A stretch of 64,000 nt of DNA from Streptomyces sp. KMM 9044 (GTDB lineage Bacteria; Actinomycetota; Actinomycetes; Streptomycetales; Streptomycetaceae): the NCBI RefSeq assembly GCF_024701375.2, contig NZ_CP113910.1, positions 4,464,001 to 4,528,000 of the forward strand, read 5' to 3'. Position 1 is the first letter of the stretch; every line of letters begins with the position of its first letter. This document shows, in pieces, positions 7,108 to 15,939 of this stretch. The notes under the pieces are model-generated. The model was not told the DNA's origin. It worked only from the letters and a program-made list of their open reading frames with translations, and searched no databases. The translations under genes were made by a program, and so were the position numbers.

Positions 7108-10100
7108 ATGAGCCTGCACGGTCTGTTGGACGCCGTCGTCAAGGACACCGCCCTCGCGGAAGCGATCTCGGCGGCTGCCGACGGCAACCGCATGCACGTC
7201 GACCTGGTCGGCCCCTCCGCCGCCCGTCCGTTCGCGGTCGCCGCCCTCGCCCGGGAGACCGGCCGTACGGTGCTGGCCGTGACGGCGACCGGCCGGGAGG
7301 CCGAGGACCTGGCGGCGGCCCTGCGCTCCATGCTCCCGCCCGAGGAGGTCGTGGAGTACCCGTCCTGGGAGACGCTGCCGCACGAGCGGCTGAGCCCGCG
7401 CAGCGACACCGTGGGACGCCGGCTGGCCGTGCTGCGCCGGCTGGCGCACCCCCGCGCCGACGACCCGGAGACGGGCCCGGTGTCGGTCGTCGTCGCGCCC
7501 GTACGGTCCGTGCTCCAGCCACAGGTCAAGGGTCTGGGCGAGCTGGAGCCGGTCGCGCTGCGGACCGGAGGGAGCGCCGATCTGAACGAGACGGTCGAGG
7601 CGCTCGCCGCCGCCGCGTACGCGCGCGTGGAGCTGGTCGAGAAGCGCGGCGAGTTCGCCGTACGCGGCGGCATCCTCGACGTGTTCCCGCCCACCGAGGA
7701 ACACCCCCTCCGGGTGGAGTTCTGGGGCGACGACATCGAGGAGATCCGTTACTTCAAGGTCGCCGACCAGCGCTCCCTGGAGGTGGCCGAGCACGGCCTG
7801 TGGGCCCCGCCCTGCCGTGAGCTGCTGCTCACCGAGGACGTACGGGAGCGTGCGCGGGTGCTGGCCGAGCGGCACCCGGAGCTGGGCGAGCTGCTCGGGA
7901 AGATCGCCGAGGGGATCGCGGTGGAGGGCATGGAGTCCCTCGCGCCGGTTCTGGTCGACGACATGGAACTGCTCCTCGACGTCCTGCCCGAGGGCAGCAT
8001 GGGCGTCGTGTGCGACCCGGAGCGGGTGCGCACCCGCGCCTCGGACCTGGTGGCGACCTCGCAGGAGTTCCTGCAGGCGTCCTGGGCGGCCACCGCAGGG
8101 GGCGGCGAGGCGCCGATCGACGTCGGCGCGGCCTCCCTGCGGTCCATCGCGGACATCCGTGAACGGGCCCGCGAGCTGGAGATGATGTGGTGGTCGGTGT
8201 CGCCGTTCGCCGCCGACGAGTCGTTCGCGTCCGACGGCGGCAGTGCCGGGGCCGGCGGCGGGGCGGAGGGCTCGGACACCCTCAAGCTCGGCATGCGCGC
8301 CCCGGAGGCCTACCGGGGCGACACCGCGCGGGCGCTCGCCGACACCAAGAGCTGGCTGGCCGACGGCTGGCGCACGGTGTTCGTCACCGAGGGCCACGGC
8401 CCGGCAGCCCGCACCGTGGAGGTGCTGGGCGGCGAGGGCATCCCGGCCCGCCTGGCCGGGGCGGCCGACGGGAAGGCGGGGACGGGCGAGCTCGGCGAGA
8501 TCGCCCCGGCCGTCGTCCACGTCGCCTGCGGTTCCATCGACAACGGCTTCGTCGACCCGGTGCTCGGACTGGCCGTGCTCACCGAGACCGACCTGTCCGG
8601 CCAGAAGGCGTCCGGCCGTGAGGGCGCCCGGATGCCGGCCCGGCGCCGCAAGACCATCGACCCGCTCACCCTGGAGCCGGGCGACCACATCGTCCACGAG
8701 CAGCACGGCGTCGGCCGCTACATCGAGATGGTGCAGCGCACCGTGCAGGGCGCGACCCGCGAGTACCTGGTGGTGGAGTACGCCCCCGCCAAGCGCGGCC
8801 AGCCCGGCGACCGCCTCTACATTCCCACCGACCAGCTGGAGCAGATCACCAAGTACGTCGGCGGCGAGGCGCCCACCCTGCACCGTCTCGGCGGCGCCGA
8901 CTGGACCAAGACGAAGGCCCGCGCCAAGAAGGCCGTCAAGGAGATCGCCGCCGACCTGATCAAGCTGTACAGCGCGCGCATGGCAGCCCCCGGGCACGCC
9001 TTCGGCGGGGACACGCCCTGGCAGCGCGAGCTGGAGGACGCCTTCCCGTACGCGGAGACGCCCGACCAGCTCACCACCATCGCCGAGGTCAAGGAGGACA
9101 TGGAGAAGACGGTCCCCATGGACCGGCTGATCTGCGGCGACGTCGGCTACGGCAAGACGGAGATCGCGGTGCGGGCCGCGTTCAAGGCGGTGCAGGACGG
9201 CAAGCAGGTCGCCGTCCTCGTCCCCACGACGCTGCTGGTGCAGCAGCACTTCGGGACCTTCGGCGACCGGTACGCGCAGTTCCCGGTGAACGTGCGGGCG
9301 CTGTCCCGGTTCCAGAGCGACACGGAGGCGAAGGCGGTCCTCGAGGGGCTGAAGGACGGCTCGGTGGACGTCGTCATCGGCACCCACCGGCTGTTCTCCT
9401 CGGAGACGAAGTTCAAGGACCTGGGCCTGGTCATCGTCGACGAGGAGCAGCGGTTCGGCGTCGAGCACAAGGAGCAGCTGAAGAAGCTGCGCGCCAACGT
9501 CGACGTGCTGACCATGTCCGCCACCCCGATCCCGCGCACCCTGGAGATGGCGGTCACCGGCATCCGTGAGATGTCGACGATCACCACGCCGCCGGAGGAG
9601 CGCCACCCGGTGCTCACTTTCGTCGGCCCGTACGACCAGCGGCAGATCGGCGCGGCCGTCCGCCGTGAACTGCTGCGCGAGGGGCAGGTCTTCTACATCC
9701 ACAACCGGGTCGAGTCGATCGACCGCGCGGCGGCCCGGCTGCGCGAGATCGTGCCCGAGGCGCGCATCGCGACCGCCCACGGACAGATGTCGGAGTCGGC
9801 GCTGGAGCAGGTCGTCGTCGACTTCTGGGAGAGGAAGTTCGACGTGCTGGTGTCGACGACGATCGTCGAGTCCGGCATCGACATCTCCAACGCCAACACC
9901 CTGATCGTGGAACGCGGCGACAACTTCGGCCTGAGCCAGCTGCACCAGCTGCGCGGCCGGGTCGGCCGCGGGCGGGACCGCGGTTACGCGTACTTCCTGT
10001 ACCCGCCGGAGAAGCCGCTGACGGAGACCGCGCACGAGCGCCTCGCGACGATCGCCCAGCACACCGAGATGGGCGCGGGCATGTACGTGGCGATGAAGGA

Positions 10101-10710
10101 CCTGGAGATCCGCGGCGCCGGAAACCTGCTCGGCGGCGAGCAGTCGGGCCACATCGCGGGCGTCGGCTTCGACCTGTACGTCCGGATGGTCGGCGAGGCC
10201 GTCGCGGACTACCGGCGCCAGCTGGAGACCGGCGGGATCCAGGAGGAGCCGCCGCTCGAGGTCAAGATCGAGCTGCCCGTCGACGCGCACGTCCCGCACG
10301 ACTACGCGCCCGGCGAGCGGCTGCGTCTGCAGGCGTACCGGGCGATCGCCGCCGCCGACAAGGAGGAGGACGTCACGGCGGTGCGCGAGGAACTCGTCGA
10401 CCGCTACGGCACGTTGCCGGAGCCGGTGGAGAACCTGCTGCTGGTGGCGGGGCTGCGCATGCTCGCCCGCGCGTGCGGTGTCGGCGAGATCGTCCTGCAG
10501 GGCAACAACATCCGTTTCGCGCCGGTGGAGTTGCGGGAGTCCCAGGAACTCCGTCTCAAACGGCTCTACCCGGGCACGGTCATCAAACCGACCGCGCACC
10601 AGGTGCTGGTGCCCCGTCCGAAGACCGCGAAGGTGGGCGGGAAGCCGCTGGTCGGCCGGGAGCTGCTGGCGTGGGTCGGGGAGTTCCTGACGTCGGTCCT
10701 GGGGTCGTGA
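7108..10710 (+). CDS. mfd: Transcription-repair coupling factor
   Basis: 1200 residues, normal for Mfd. The N-terminal UvrB-like module (about 1-500) recruits UvrA. A CarD-like RNA polymerase interaction domain follows (about 515-600, LEPGDHIVHEQHGVGRY). The RecG-like translocase has Walker A GDVGYGKTE (about 677) and DEEQRFG (about 777), then the TRG region and a C-terminal TRCF domain that blocks UvrA binding at rest. The protein removes stalled RNA polymerase at DNA lesions and hands them to nucleotide excision repair. ATG 7108 follows AAGGGAA. The protein appears intact. Confidence 0.98.
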   Translation: MSLHGLLDAVVKDTALAEAISAAADGNRMHVDLVGPSAARPFAVAALARETGRTVLAVTATGREAEDLAAALRSMLPPEEVVEYPSWETLPHERLSPRSDTVGRRLAVLRRLAHPRADDPETGPVSVVVAPVRSVLQPQVKGLGELEPVALRTGGSADLNETVEALAAAAYARVELVEKRGEFAVRGGILDVFPPTEEHPLRVEFWGDDIEEIRYFKVADQRSLEVAEHGLWAPPCRELLLTEDVRERARVLAERHPELGELLGKIAEGIAVEGMESLAPVLVDDMELLLDVLPEGSMGVVCDPERVRTRASDLVATSQEFLQASWAATAGGGEAPIDVGAASLRSIADIRERARELEMMWWSVSPFAADESFASDGGSAGAGGGAEGSDTLKLGMRAPEAYRGDTARALADTKSWLADGWRTVFVTEGHGPAARTVEVLGGEGIPARLAGAADGKAGTGELGEIAPAVVHVACGSIDNGFVDPVLGLAVLTETDLSGQKASGREGARMPARRRKTIDPLTLEPGDHIVHEQHGVGRYIEMVQRTVQGATREYLVVEYAPAKRGQPGDRLYIPTDQLEQITKYVGGEAPTLHRLGGADWTKTKARAKKAVKEIAADLIKLYSARMAAPGHAFGGDTPWQRELEDAFPYAETPDQLTTIAEVKEDMEKTVPMDRLICGDVGYGKTEIAVRAAFKAVQDGKQVAVLVPTTLLVQQHFGTFGDRYAQFPVNVRALSRFQSDTEAKAVLEGLKDGSVDVVIGTHRLFSSETKFKDLGLVIVDEEQRFGVEHKEQLKKLRANVDVLTMSATPIPRTLEMAVTGIREMSTITTPPEERHPVLTFVGPYDQRQIGAAVRRELLREGQVFYIHNRVESIDRAAARLREIVPEARIATAHGQMSESALEQVVVDFWERKFDVLVSTTIVESGIDISNANTLIVERGDNFGLSQLHQLRGRVGRGRDRGYAYFLYPPEKPLTETAHERLATIAQHTEMGAGMYVAMKDLEIRGAGNLLGGEQSGHIAGVGFDLYVRMVGEAVADYRRQLETGGIQEEPPLEVKIELPVDAHVPHDYAPGERLRLQAYRAIAAADKEEDVTAVREELVDRYGTLPEPVENLLLVAGLRMLARACGVGEIVLQGNNIRFAPVELRESQELRLKRLYPGTVIKPTAHQVLVPRPKTAKVGGKPLVGRELLAWVGEFLTSVLGS

Positions 10711-10781
10711 CCGGCCCCGCCCCGTTCCGGGCCCCGGACACACGAAACGGCGGACACACGAAACGGCGGACCCGCGAAACC

Positions 10782-10806
10782 GCCCACGGGAAGGGGGTCC
10801 GTGGGC
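10782..10806 (+). terminator. Hairpin downstream of mfd
   Basis: GCCCACGG (10782-10789) pairs with 10799-10806 across a 9-nt loop. It lies about 75 nt after mfd and faces the convergent antitoxin gene. Just before it, a 16-bp unit containing CGAAACGGCGGA occurs twice in tandem with a third partial copy. Confidence 0.5.
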
Positions 10807-10877
10807 AGTTCCCGGTCCTGGGGCACGTCGGGTTCCGGTGACGTGAGGGCGGACGGCTGAGCGAGGAGACCCGGGGT

Positions 10878-11069
10878 CTACGCCTGGTCGTGGCGGCCCC
10901 GGTCGCGGTGCAGGCCGAACCGTTTCTCGGCCTGCCGCTGTCCGGCGTCGACCTGGCTCTCGTGCTTGCCGCCGGTCCTCTTGTTGATCTCCTTCTCCGC
11001 CGCGTCGGAGGCCTTCTTCGCCTTGTCCTGCACCGAGCGGTTGCTCTTGAACTTGTCGAGGATGCCCAT
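10878..11069 (-). CDS. Rv0909/MT0933-like antitoxin family small protein
   Basis: 63 residues beginning MGILDKFKSNRS, with the KKASDAAEKEINKRTGGKHESQVDAG-like core split around residues 17-42. It is highly charged, predicted helical, and ends in a His/Arg/Asp-rich tail. This fits the MT0933_antitox family whose mycobacterial member pairs with an SRPBCC toxin. No SRPBCC gene adjoins it here, so it is an orphan or has another role. A strong ribosome site (AAGGAGCT) precedes ATG 11069. Confidence 0.75.
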   Translation of the reverse strand: MGILDKFKSNRSVQDKAKKASDAAEKEINKRTGGKHESQVDAGQRQAEKRFGLHRDRGRHDQA

Positions 11070-11231
11070 CCGGAGCTCCTTCCCGGGTGACTCAGCACCG
11101 ACCCTACGCGGAATCATCCCTTGATGCTCGATTTGCACCGATGTGGTCTGGACCTCTCTCTGGCTACGGTGGGACCAGGTGCGATCCGGCCGTTCGGGGA
11201 CGGGTGCAGAGGGACAAAGGGGTGGTGCGCC

Positions 11232-12044
11232 GTGGGGCGGTACTCGACGACGTTCTCGGCGTGCGCGGCACGAGGCGGGACGCGGGGCGCGGCGGGACGC
11301 GCGGGAGTGGCGGCGCTGGCCGCCGTACTGCTCCTCGCCGGCTGCGAGGTCCTGGAGGAGGGGAGCGGTTCTCCCGCCGAGAGCGGCGGCGCGGCGCAGG
11401 CGCCGGACGGACGCGCCGTCAGCCCCCTGGACAACCCGGACGGCACCGAACCGGGCCTCACCCCGCTGACCGGGGAGGCGGACCGGGCCGACGGGCGTGC
11501 ACTCATCGAGACGGTGCGAACCAAGGGGCGCGGGCCGAAGACGGGTTACGACCGCGACGAGTTCGGCTACGCCTGGAAGGACACGGCCGACGGAGTGCCG
11601 TTCGCCCGCAACGGTTGCGACACGCGGAACGACTTGCTGAAACTCCACGGGCGCAACGTCGAGTTCCGTACCGGTTCCGACTGCGTGGTCGTCTCGATGG
11701 ACGTGTACGACCCGTACACGGGCAAGGACATCGCCTGGAAAAAGGCGAAAGCCGCCGAGGTCCAGATAGACCACGTGGTGCCGCTCTCGTACAGCTGGCA
11801 GATGGGCGCCTCCCGCTGGAGCAAGGAGAAGCGGCAGCGGCTGGCCAACGACGTGCTGAACCTCCTGCCGGTTTCGGGATCCGCGAACTCCGCCAAGAGT
11901 GACTCCGGGCCGGCGTCCTGGCTGCCGTCGAACAAGGCGATCCGGTGCTCTTACGTGGTGCGGTTCGCGCAGGTCGCGGAAAAATATGAGCTCCCAGTGA
12001 CGGCCTCGGACAAGGAAATGATGCTCAAGCAGTGTGGGGACTGA
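11232..12044 (+). CDS. Secreted lipoprotein with HNH-family nuclease domain (DUF1524-like)
   Basis: 270 residues. The N-terminus has a basic patch, a hydrophobic stretch and the lipobox LLLAGC (about residues 35-40), so the mature protein should be lipid-anchored outside the cell. After a low-complexity linker, the C-terminal half carries IDHVVPLSYSWQMGA and the NDVLNLLPV block typical of GmrSD C-terminal/HNH-like nucleases, followed by ANSAKSDSGPASWLPS. GTG 11232 is chosen because it gives a proper signal peptide. A role in extracellular DNA degradation for nutrition or competence-like processes is an inference. A truncated paralog lies at 12440-12616. Confidence 0.88.
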   Translation: MGRYSTTFSACAARGGTRGAAGRAGVAALAAVLLLAGCEVLEEGSGSPAESGGAAQAPDGRAVSPLDNPDGTEPGLTPLTGEADRADGRALIETVRTKGRGPKTGYDRDEFGYAWKDTADGVPFARNGCDTRNDLLKLHGRNVEFRTGSDCVVVSMDVYDPYTGKDIAWKKAKAAEVQIDHVVPLSYSWQMGASRWSKEKRQRLANDVLNLLPVSGSANSAKSDSGPASWLPSNKAIRCSYVVRFAQVAEKYELPVTASDKEMMLKQCGD

Positions 12045-12439
12045 GAGGGCTGCGATGACCTGGGGAAATGCCGTGGCTTCCGCGCTGCGGGACGCCTATG
12101 CTCCGTTGCCGTGGCTGATCGCGTACAGAAGATCGTGACGGAGCCGCCGGGCCTGAAGAGCGTCACCGACGTCTGGCAGGTGGCCGACCGGCGTCTGGCG
12201 CAAGGGGACGCTGCCTTCATCGCGGACCTCGGCATCGCGCTCGCCGGGGCGTACGGCTCCGAGCCCAGGCCGATCTGGCAGTACGGGAGCGTCTTCGACC
12301 ACCTGCTCCGGCTGCTGGCCACCAATCCTGGCCCTGGGAACGTGGTTCAGGCGCTGCGGCTGGTCTCCTCGACGGAAGTCGCCCAAAGGGAGTTGGATCA
12401 CTCCACGGCATCCTTGCTGGCGTCCGGTCACCCGGCCTC
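12045..12439 (+). other. Unrecognised remnant between HNH gene and HNH stump
   Basis: About 395 bp with no intact gene I can defend. A short frame runs from ATG 12055 to a stop near 12139. A second frame from GTG 12111 reads VWQVADRRLAQGDAAFIADL and IWQYGSVFDHLLRLLATN, which is plausible helical protein composition, but it then runs into the stump in the wrong frame. The two frames together could be one gene broken by a frameshift. No family is recognised. An immunity-like role is only a guess from position. Confidence 0.35.
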
Positions 12440-12616
12440 CCGGTCGACGGCGGCGCCAACTCCTCCAAGGGCGACTCGGGGCCCGCGGCCTGGCTGCCGC
12501 CCAGCAAACGGGTCCGGTACGCGTACGCGGTCCGCTTCGCCCAGGTCGCCGTCAAGTACGAGATGCCGGTGACCGCCGACGACAAGGAGATGATGCTGCG
12601 GCAGTGCGGCGGCTGA
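12440..12616 (+). pseudogene. C-terminal stump of a second HNH lipoprotein gene
   Basis: The frame from 12440 to TGA 12616 gives 58 residues beginning PVDGGANSSKGDSGPAAWLP and ending KEMMLRQCGG. These align without gaps to the last residues of the HNH lipoprotein upstream (SGSANSAKSDSGPASWLP ... KEMMLKQCGD). No start codon, signal peptide or nuclease core precedes it. It is therefore a truncated tandem paralog whose 5' part was deleted or replaced by 12045-12439. Confidence 0.85.
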
Positions 12617-12740
12617 CCGCCCTGACGGCAACGGCCGGCAACGGTCGGCAACGGTTCGGTACACACCGGGACCGGTTGTCCCCATCGGCCTATACGCTCG
12701 GACTTCCCGGCGCCTTCCGCTCGCGCGGTTTCGCCCACCC

Positions 12741-12767
12741 GTACCACCCGTACCACCCGTACCACGC
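12741..12767. repeat. 9-bp tandem repeat GTACCACCC x3
   Basis: Three head-to-tail copies (the last reads GTACCACGC) preceded by a partial copy, about 80 bp before the membrane protein gene. Related CGTAC/CACTCGT words continue to 12820. It is non-coding in the chosen annotation and prone to slippage. Confidence 0.8.
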
Positions 12768-12843
12768 GTGTCACTTGCGCGCTCGTACCCCTCGTACTAC
12801 TCGCACCACTCGTCCCATCGGCTACACCGGTCCAGGAGCAGTC

Positions 12844-13500
12844 ATGTACGGCCACGGCGCGGCGCCGCCCCAGCGCAGTACGGCAACGGTCATCTCCCTG
12901 CGCGTGCTGATCGCCGCCGCCGGCGTCCTGTCGTGCGGGCTGCTGGCCTGCGTGCCGCTGTTCCGGGTCGCGGTCCTGCGGGGCCGCCTCCCCGACTGGC
13001 TGATGGCCTGGGTGAGCCTGCCGCTCTCCCTCTTCCTGCTGATGGTGATCGGCTCGCTCCCGGAGTCGGACCCCCGGACCGATGTCGCCCTCTTCGGTCT
13101 CCTGCTCCTGGGCGCAGGCGCGGCCGTGTACTACCTGACCGTGGACATCCGCCACCACCAACGGCTGCTCCATTACGGGGTGCACGGCATCCCGTCGCCC
13201 CACGCCACGACGATGCACGCGCACGGCGGCGCCCCCGCCCCCTACGGCTACCCGCAGCCCACGCCGCCGTACACGCACACACCGGTGCCGCAGCCCCGGC
13301 CCAACATGCCCCCGCAGATGCCCCGGCCGCCCGTGCCGCACCACGACGGGGCCCCCACCCCGGTACCTCCGGCCCAGTCGCCGCAGCAGCCCGGGCCGGC
13401 CCGGATCGACCAGGTGCGCGCCGAACTCGACGAGCTCAGCGACTACCTGCGCAGAAGCGACGGCGGCCGGGGCGACGGCAACAAGCAGGGGGGCAGGTGA
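12844..13500 (+). CDS. Integral membrane protein, Pro-rich tail
   Basis: 218 residues. Three hydrophobic segments (about 18-38, 52-72 and 82-99) are followed by a long His/Pro-rich cytoplasmic tail and a short acidic helix (VRAELDELSDYLRRS). No enzymatic domain is recognised. ATG 12844 follows AGGAGC. It overlaps the downstream kinase start by GTGA, so the two are coupled, and the protein may be a membrane partner of that soluble kinase. The frame is open 80 codons upstream, but that part lacks conservation-like composition. Confidence 0.8.
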   Translation: MYGHGAAPPQRSTATVISLRVLIAAAGVLSCGLLACVPLFRVAVLRGRLPDWLMAWVSLPLSLFLLMVIGSLPESDPRTDVALFGLLLLGAGAAVYYLTVDIRHHQRLLHYGVHGIPSPHATTMHAHGGAPAPYGYPQPTPPYTHTPVPQPRPNMPPQMPRPPVPHHDGAPTPVPPAQSPQQPGPARIDQVRAELDELSDYLRRSDGGRGDGNKQGGR

Positions 13501-15035
13501 GGGTGACGGCGGGACGGGTCGTCGCCGGCCGCTACGAGCTGTCCACGCTCATCGGGCAGGGCGGCATGGGGCAGGTCTGGACGGCCTACGACAAGCGGCT
13601 GGACCGGCGGGTCGCGGTGAAGCTGCTGCGCCCGGACAAGGTGGCCGGCCAGGAGGCCGACGAACTGCGCCGCCGCTTCGTGCGTGAGTGCCGGGTGACC
13701 GCGCAGGTCGATCATCCCGGCCTGGTCACCGTGCACGACGCGGGCAGCGAGGGCGACGAACTGTTCCTCGTCATGCAGCACGTCGACGGCGCCGACCTCG
13801 GCGACCACCTCGCCGAGCACGCCCCGTACCCGTGGCAGTGGGCGGTGGCGGTGGCCGCGCAGCTGTGTGCCGCGCTGAGCGCGGTGCACGCCGTGCCGAT
13901 CGTCCACCGTGACCTCAAACCGCGCAACGTGATGGTGAGGCAGGACGGTACCGTCACGGTGCTCGACCTGGGCGTCGCCTCCGTCATGGACAGCGACACC
14001 ACGCGCCTGACCCACACCGGTTCGCCCATCGGCTCGCCCGCCTACATGGCCCCGGAGCAGGCGATGGGCGGCGTGGTCGGACCGTACACGGACCTGTACG
14101 CGCTCGGCGTGCTGCTGCACGAACTGCTCAGCGGTGATGTGCCCTTCGCGGGCTCGACGGCGCTCGGCGTGCTGCACCGGCACCTCTACGAGGCGCCGCA
14201 GCCGGTGCGCCAGGTCCGCCAGGAGGTCCCCGAGGCCCTGGAGGCGCTGGTCCTGCGTCTGCTCGCCAAGGACCCGCAGCACCGCCCCGCCTCCGCCCAG
14301 GAGGTCTACGAGCACCTGTCGCTGCTGCTGCCGTCGAGGGGCACACCCACCGGAGCGCCCCTCGACCCCACGCGCCCCTTTCTGCGTCCGCACGCCCCCT
14401 GGCCGGACCGTGCGCGCACCCCCGCGCCCCGGCCCGCCCCCGCCGCACCGCTCGCGCCCGTCGCGGGGAAGGCCGACGTCGCCGCGGCCGTGGACGAGGT
14501 CAAGCGGCTGCTCGGCGAGGGCTGCATCACCCAGGCCGTGGACGTCCTCGGCGGCATCCTGCCCGTCGCCGCCGAACAGCACGGCGAGCGCTCCCCGGTC
14601 GTCCGCACCCTGCGCAAGCAGTACGCGGCCACCCTCCTGGACGACGGCCAGTACCGGCGCGCGCTGCCCGAACTGCGCCGCCTCGCCGACGAACGCGCCA
14701 CCGAGGCGGGCCAGGCCGACCCGCAGTCCCTGCGCTACCGCTACGAGGCCGCCCAGTGCCTGGAGCAGCTCGGCCAGCCGGCGGCGGCGCTCTCCGCGTA
14801 CCGGGCGCTGCTGCCGTACTACGAGAACCGGTACGTGGCCGCGGGTGACCCGCAGCTCGCCCATGACGTCCGCCGCCGCATCGGCCACCTCCTGCTGGCC
14901 CTCGGCGACCGCCCGGCCGCGCACGAGACCCTGGCCCGGCTGCTGCACGACGTGGAGCGCTCCCAGGGCCCCGGCCATCCGCTCGCCGAGGAGATCCGCC
15001 GGACCCTGCAGTGGCTGGGACAGGTGCGCGGATAG
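13497..15035 (+). CDS. PknB-type Ser/Thr protein kinase with C-terminal TPR-like region
   Basis: 512 residues. The kinase domain spans about 8-270: glycine loop LIGQGGMGQVW, AVKLL lysine (about 42), catalytic HRDLKPRNV (about 137), DLG in place of DFG, and SPAYMAPEQ in the activation segment. A Pro-rich linker and ~190 residues of helical repeats (LLDDGQYRRALPELRRL, YRYEAAQCLEQLGQPAAAL) look like TPRs. There is no transmembrane helix, unlike classical PknB, so it is soluble unless tethered by the preceding membrane protein. GTG 13497 overlaps that gene's stop; GTG 13503 is an alternative. Confidence 0.92.
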   Translation: MRVTAGRVVAGRYELSTLIGQGGMGQVWTAYDKRLDRRVAVKLLRPDKVAGQEADELRRRFVRECRVTAQVDHPGLVTVHDAGSEGDELFLVMQHVDGADLGDHLAEHAPYPWQWAVAVAAQLCAALSAVHAVPIVHRDLKPRNVMVRQDGTVTVLDLGVASVMDSDTTRLTHTGSPIGSPAYMAPEQAMGGVVGPYTDLYALGVLLHELLSGDVPFAGSTALGVLHRHLYEAPQPVRQVRQEVPEALEALVLRLLAKDPQHRPASAQEVYEHLSLLLPSRGTPTGAPLDPTRPFLRPHAPWPDRARTPAPRPAPAAPLAPVAGKADVAAAVDEVKRLLGEGCITQAVDVLGGILPVAAEQHGERSPVVRTLRKQYAATLLDDGQYRRALPELRRLADERATEAGQADPQSLRYRYEAAQCLEQLGQPAAALSAYRALLPYYENRYVAAGDPQLAHDVRRRIGHLLLALGDRPAAHETLARLLHDVERSQGPGHPLAEEIRRTLQWLGQVRG

Positions 15036-15205
15036 CGGGGCAGGACGCCCTTTTCCGCCGCCCGGGCGGACCGGTGGGCGCGCGGCGGTGCCGGAAGTCC
15101 TGGTGAATCGTTGGTCGAATGGGTTGGCCAGAGCTCGGCCGCTGCCTACCATCGATCACCGCAGGACTTTGTGCACCGCCGCACAAGCTTCCCCAGGAGG
15201 TTTCC

Positions 15206-15856
15206 TTGCACCGCCGTCGCCGCACCGCGCTCCTCCTCACCGTCGCCCTCACCGCGGCGGCCCCCCTGCTCACCGCCTGCGGAAACGACGCCCGTCCCGG
15301 GGCGGCGGCCGTCGTGGGCGGCCAGCGGATCACGGTGTCGCAACTGGAGAGCCGGGTCGGCGAGATCCGCGCGGCCCAGCGGGAGGCGGTGCCGGACGAG
15401 GCCCAGTACAAGCAGGCCGTCGCCCGCACCGGCAGCCTCACCCGCGACACCCTGCAGGGCATGGTCCTGGACCGGGTGCTGGAGCGCGCCGCGGGCGACG
15501 CCGGTGTGACGGTCACCCCCAAGGAGGTTCAGGAGATGCGCTCCGGTCTGGAGGAACAGGCCGGCGGGGCCGAGGCGCTGGAGACGGCCTGGCTGCAGCA
15601 GTACGGCATCCCGCCGGAGCGGCTCGACGACAACCTCCGCCTGCAGCTCCAGGCCCAGAAGCTCGCGCAGCGGCTCGGCACCGACACCAGCAGACCCGAG
15701 TTCTGGCAGGCCCTGTCCGAGGCGAGCAAGGAGCTCGACGTCAACCTCAACCCCCGCTACGGCACCTGGGACGACGAGAAGAGCAGCCGCGTCGACGCCA
15801 GGACCCCGTGGGTACGGGACGTCACGGGGGAAGCCGCAGCCCAGCCGGTCGCCTGA
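15206..15856 (+). CDS. SurA N-terminal-like secreted lipoprotein
   Basis: 216 residues. The signal peptide LHRRRRTALLLTVALTAAA ends at the lipobox LLTAC, so the mature protein is an extracellular lipoprotein. The rest resembles the SurA/PrsA N-terminal chaperone domain: VGGQRITVSQLESRVGEIR followed by helices and LDRVLERAAGDAGVTVTPKE. It lacks a PPIase domain, so it is probably a holdase-type folding factor. TTG 15206 is chosen because AGGAGG lies 7 nt upstream and the signal peptide begins there. Confidence 0.85.
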   Translation: MHRRRRTALLLTVALTAAAPLLTACGNDARPGAAAVVGGQRITVSQLESRVGEIRAAQREAVPDEAQYKQAVARTGSLTRDTLQGMVLDRVLERAAGDAGVTVTPKEVQEMRSGLEEQAGGAEALETAWLQQYGIPPERLDDNLRLQLQAQKLAQRLGTDTSRPEFWQALSEASKELDVNLNPRYGTWDDEKSSRVDARTPWVRDVTGEAAAQPVA

Positions 15857-15927
15857 CCAGCCAGGCCTATTGTCACACCGCGCCGGCCCTCTGTGGACAA
15901 CCTTCGGAGGCCGGCGGCGCCATGGGT

Positions 15928-15933
15928 TAGTTT
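15928..15933 (+). promoter_or_regulatory. -10 box TAGTTT for leaderless mazG
   Basis: TAGTTT ends exactly 6 nt before GTG 15940, and no ribosome site precedes that codon. Transcription would begin at the start codon. No good -35 is visible. Confidence 0.4.
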
Positions 15934-15939
15934 CGGATC

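Noticed and set aside
6919..10743. A 1274-codon open frame on the minus strand opposite mfd
   Set aside because: It mirrors mfd almost exactly, is built of Arg/His/Gly/Leu low-complexity typical of the antisense frame of a GC-rich gene, and has no recognisable motif.
12922..13012. Possible CRISPR array suggested by short repeats near 12740 and 52922
   Set aside because: The units are head-to-tail without unique spacers and no cas gene is present, so they are simple tandem repeats.
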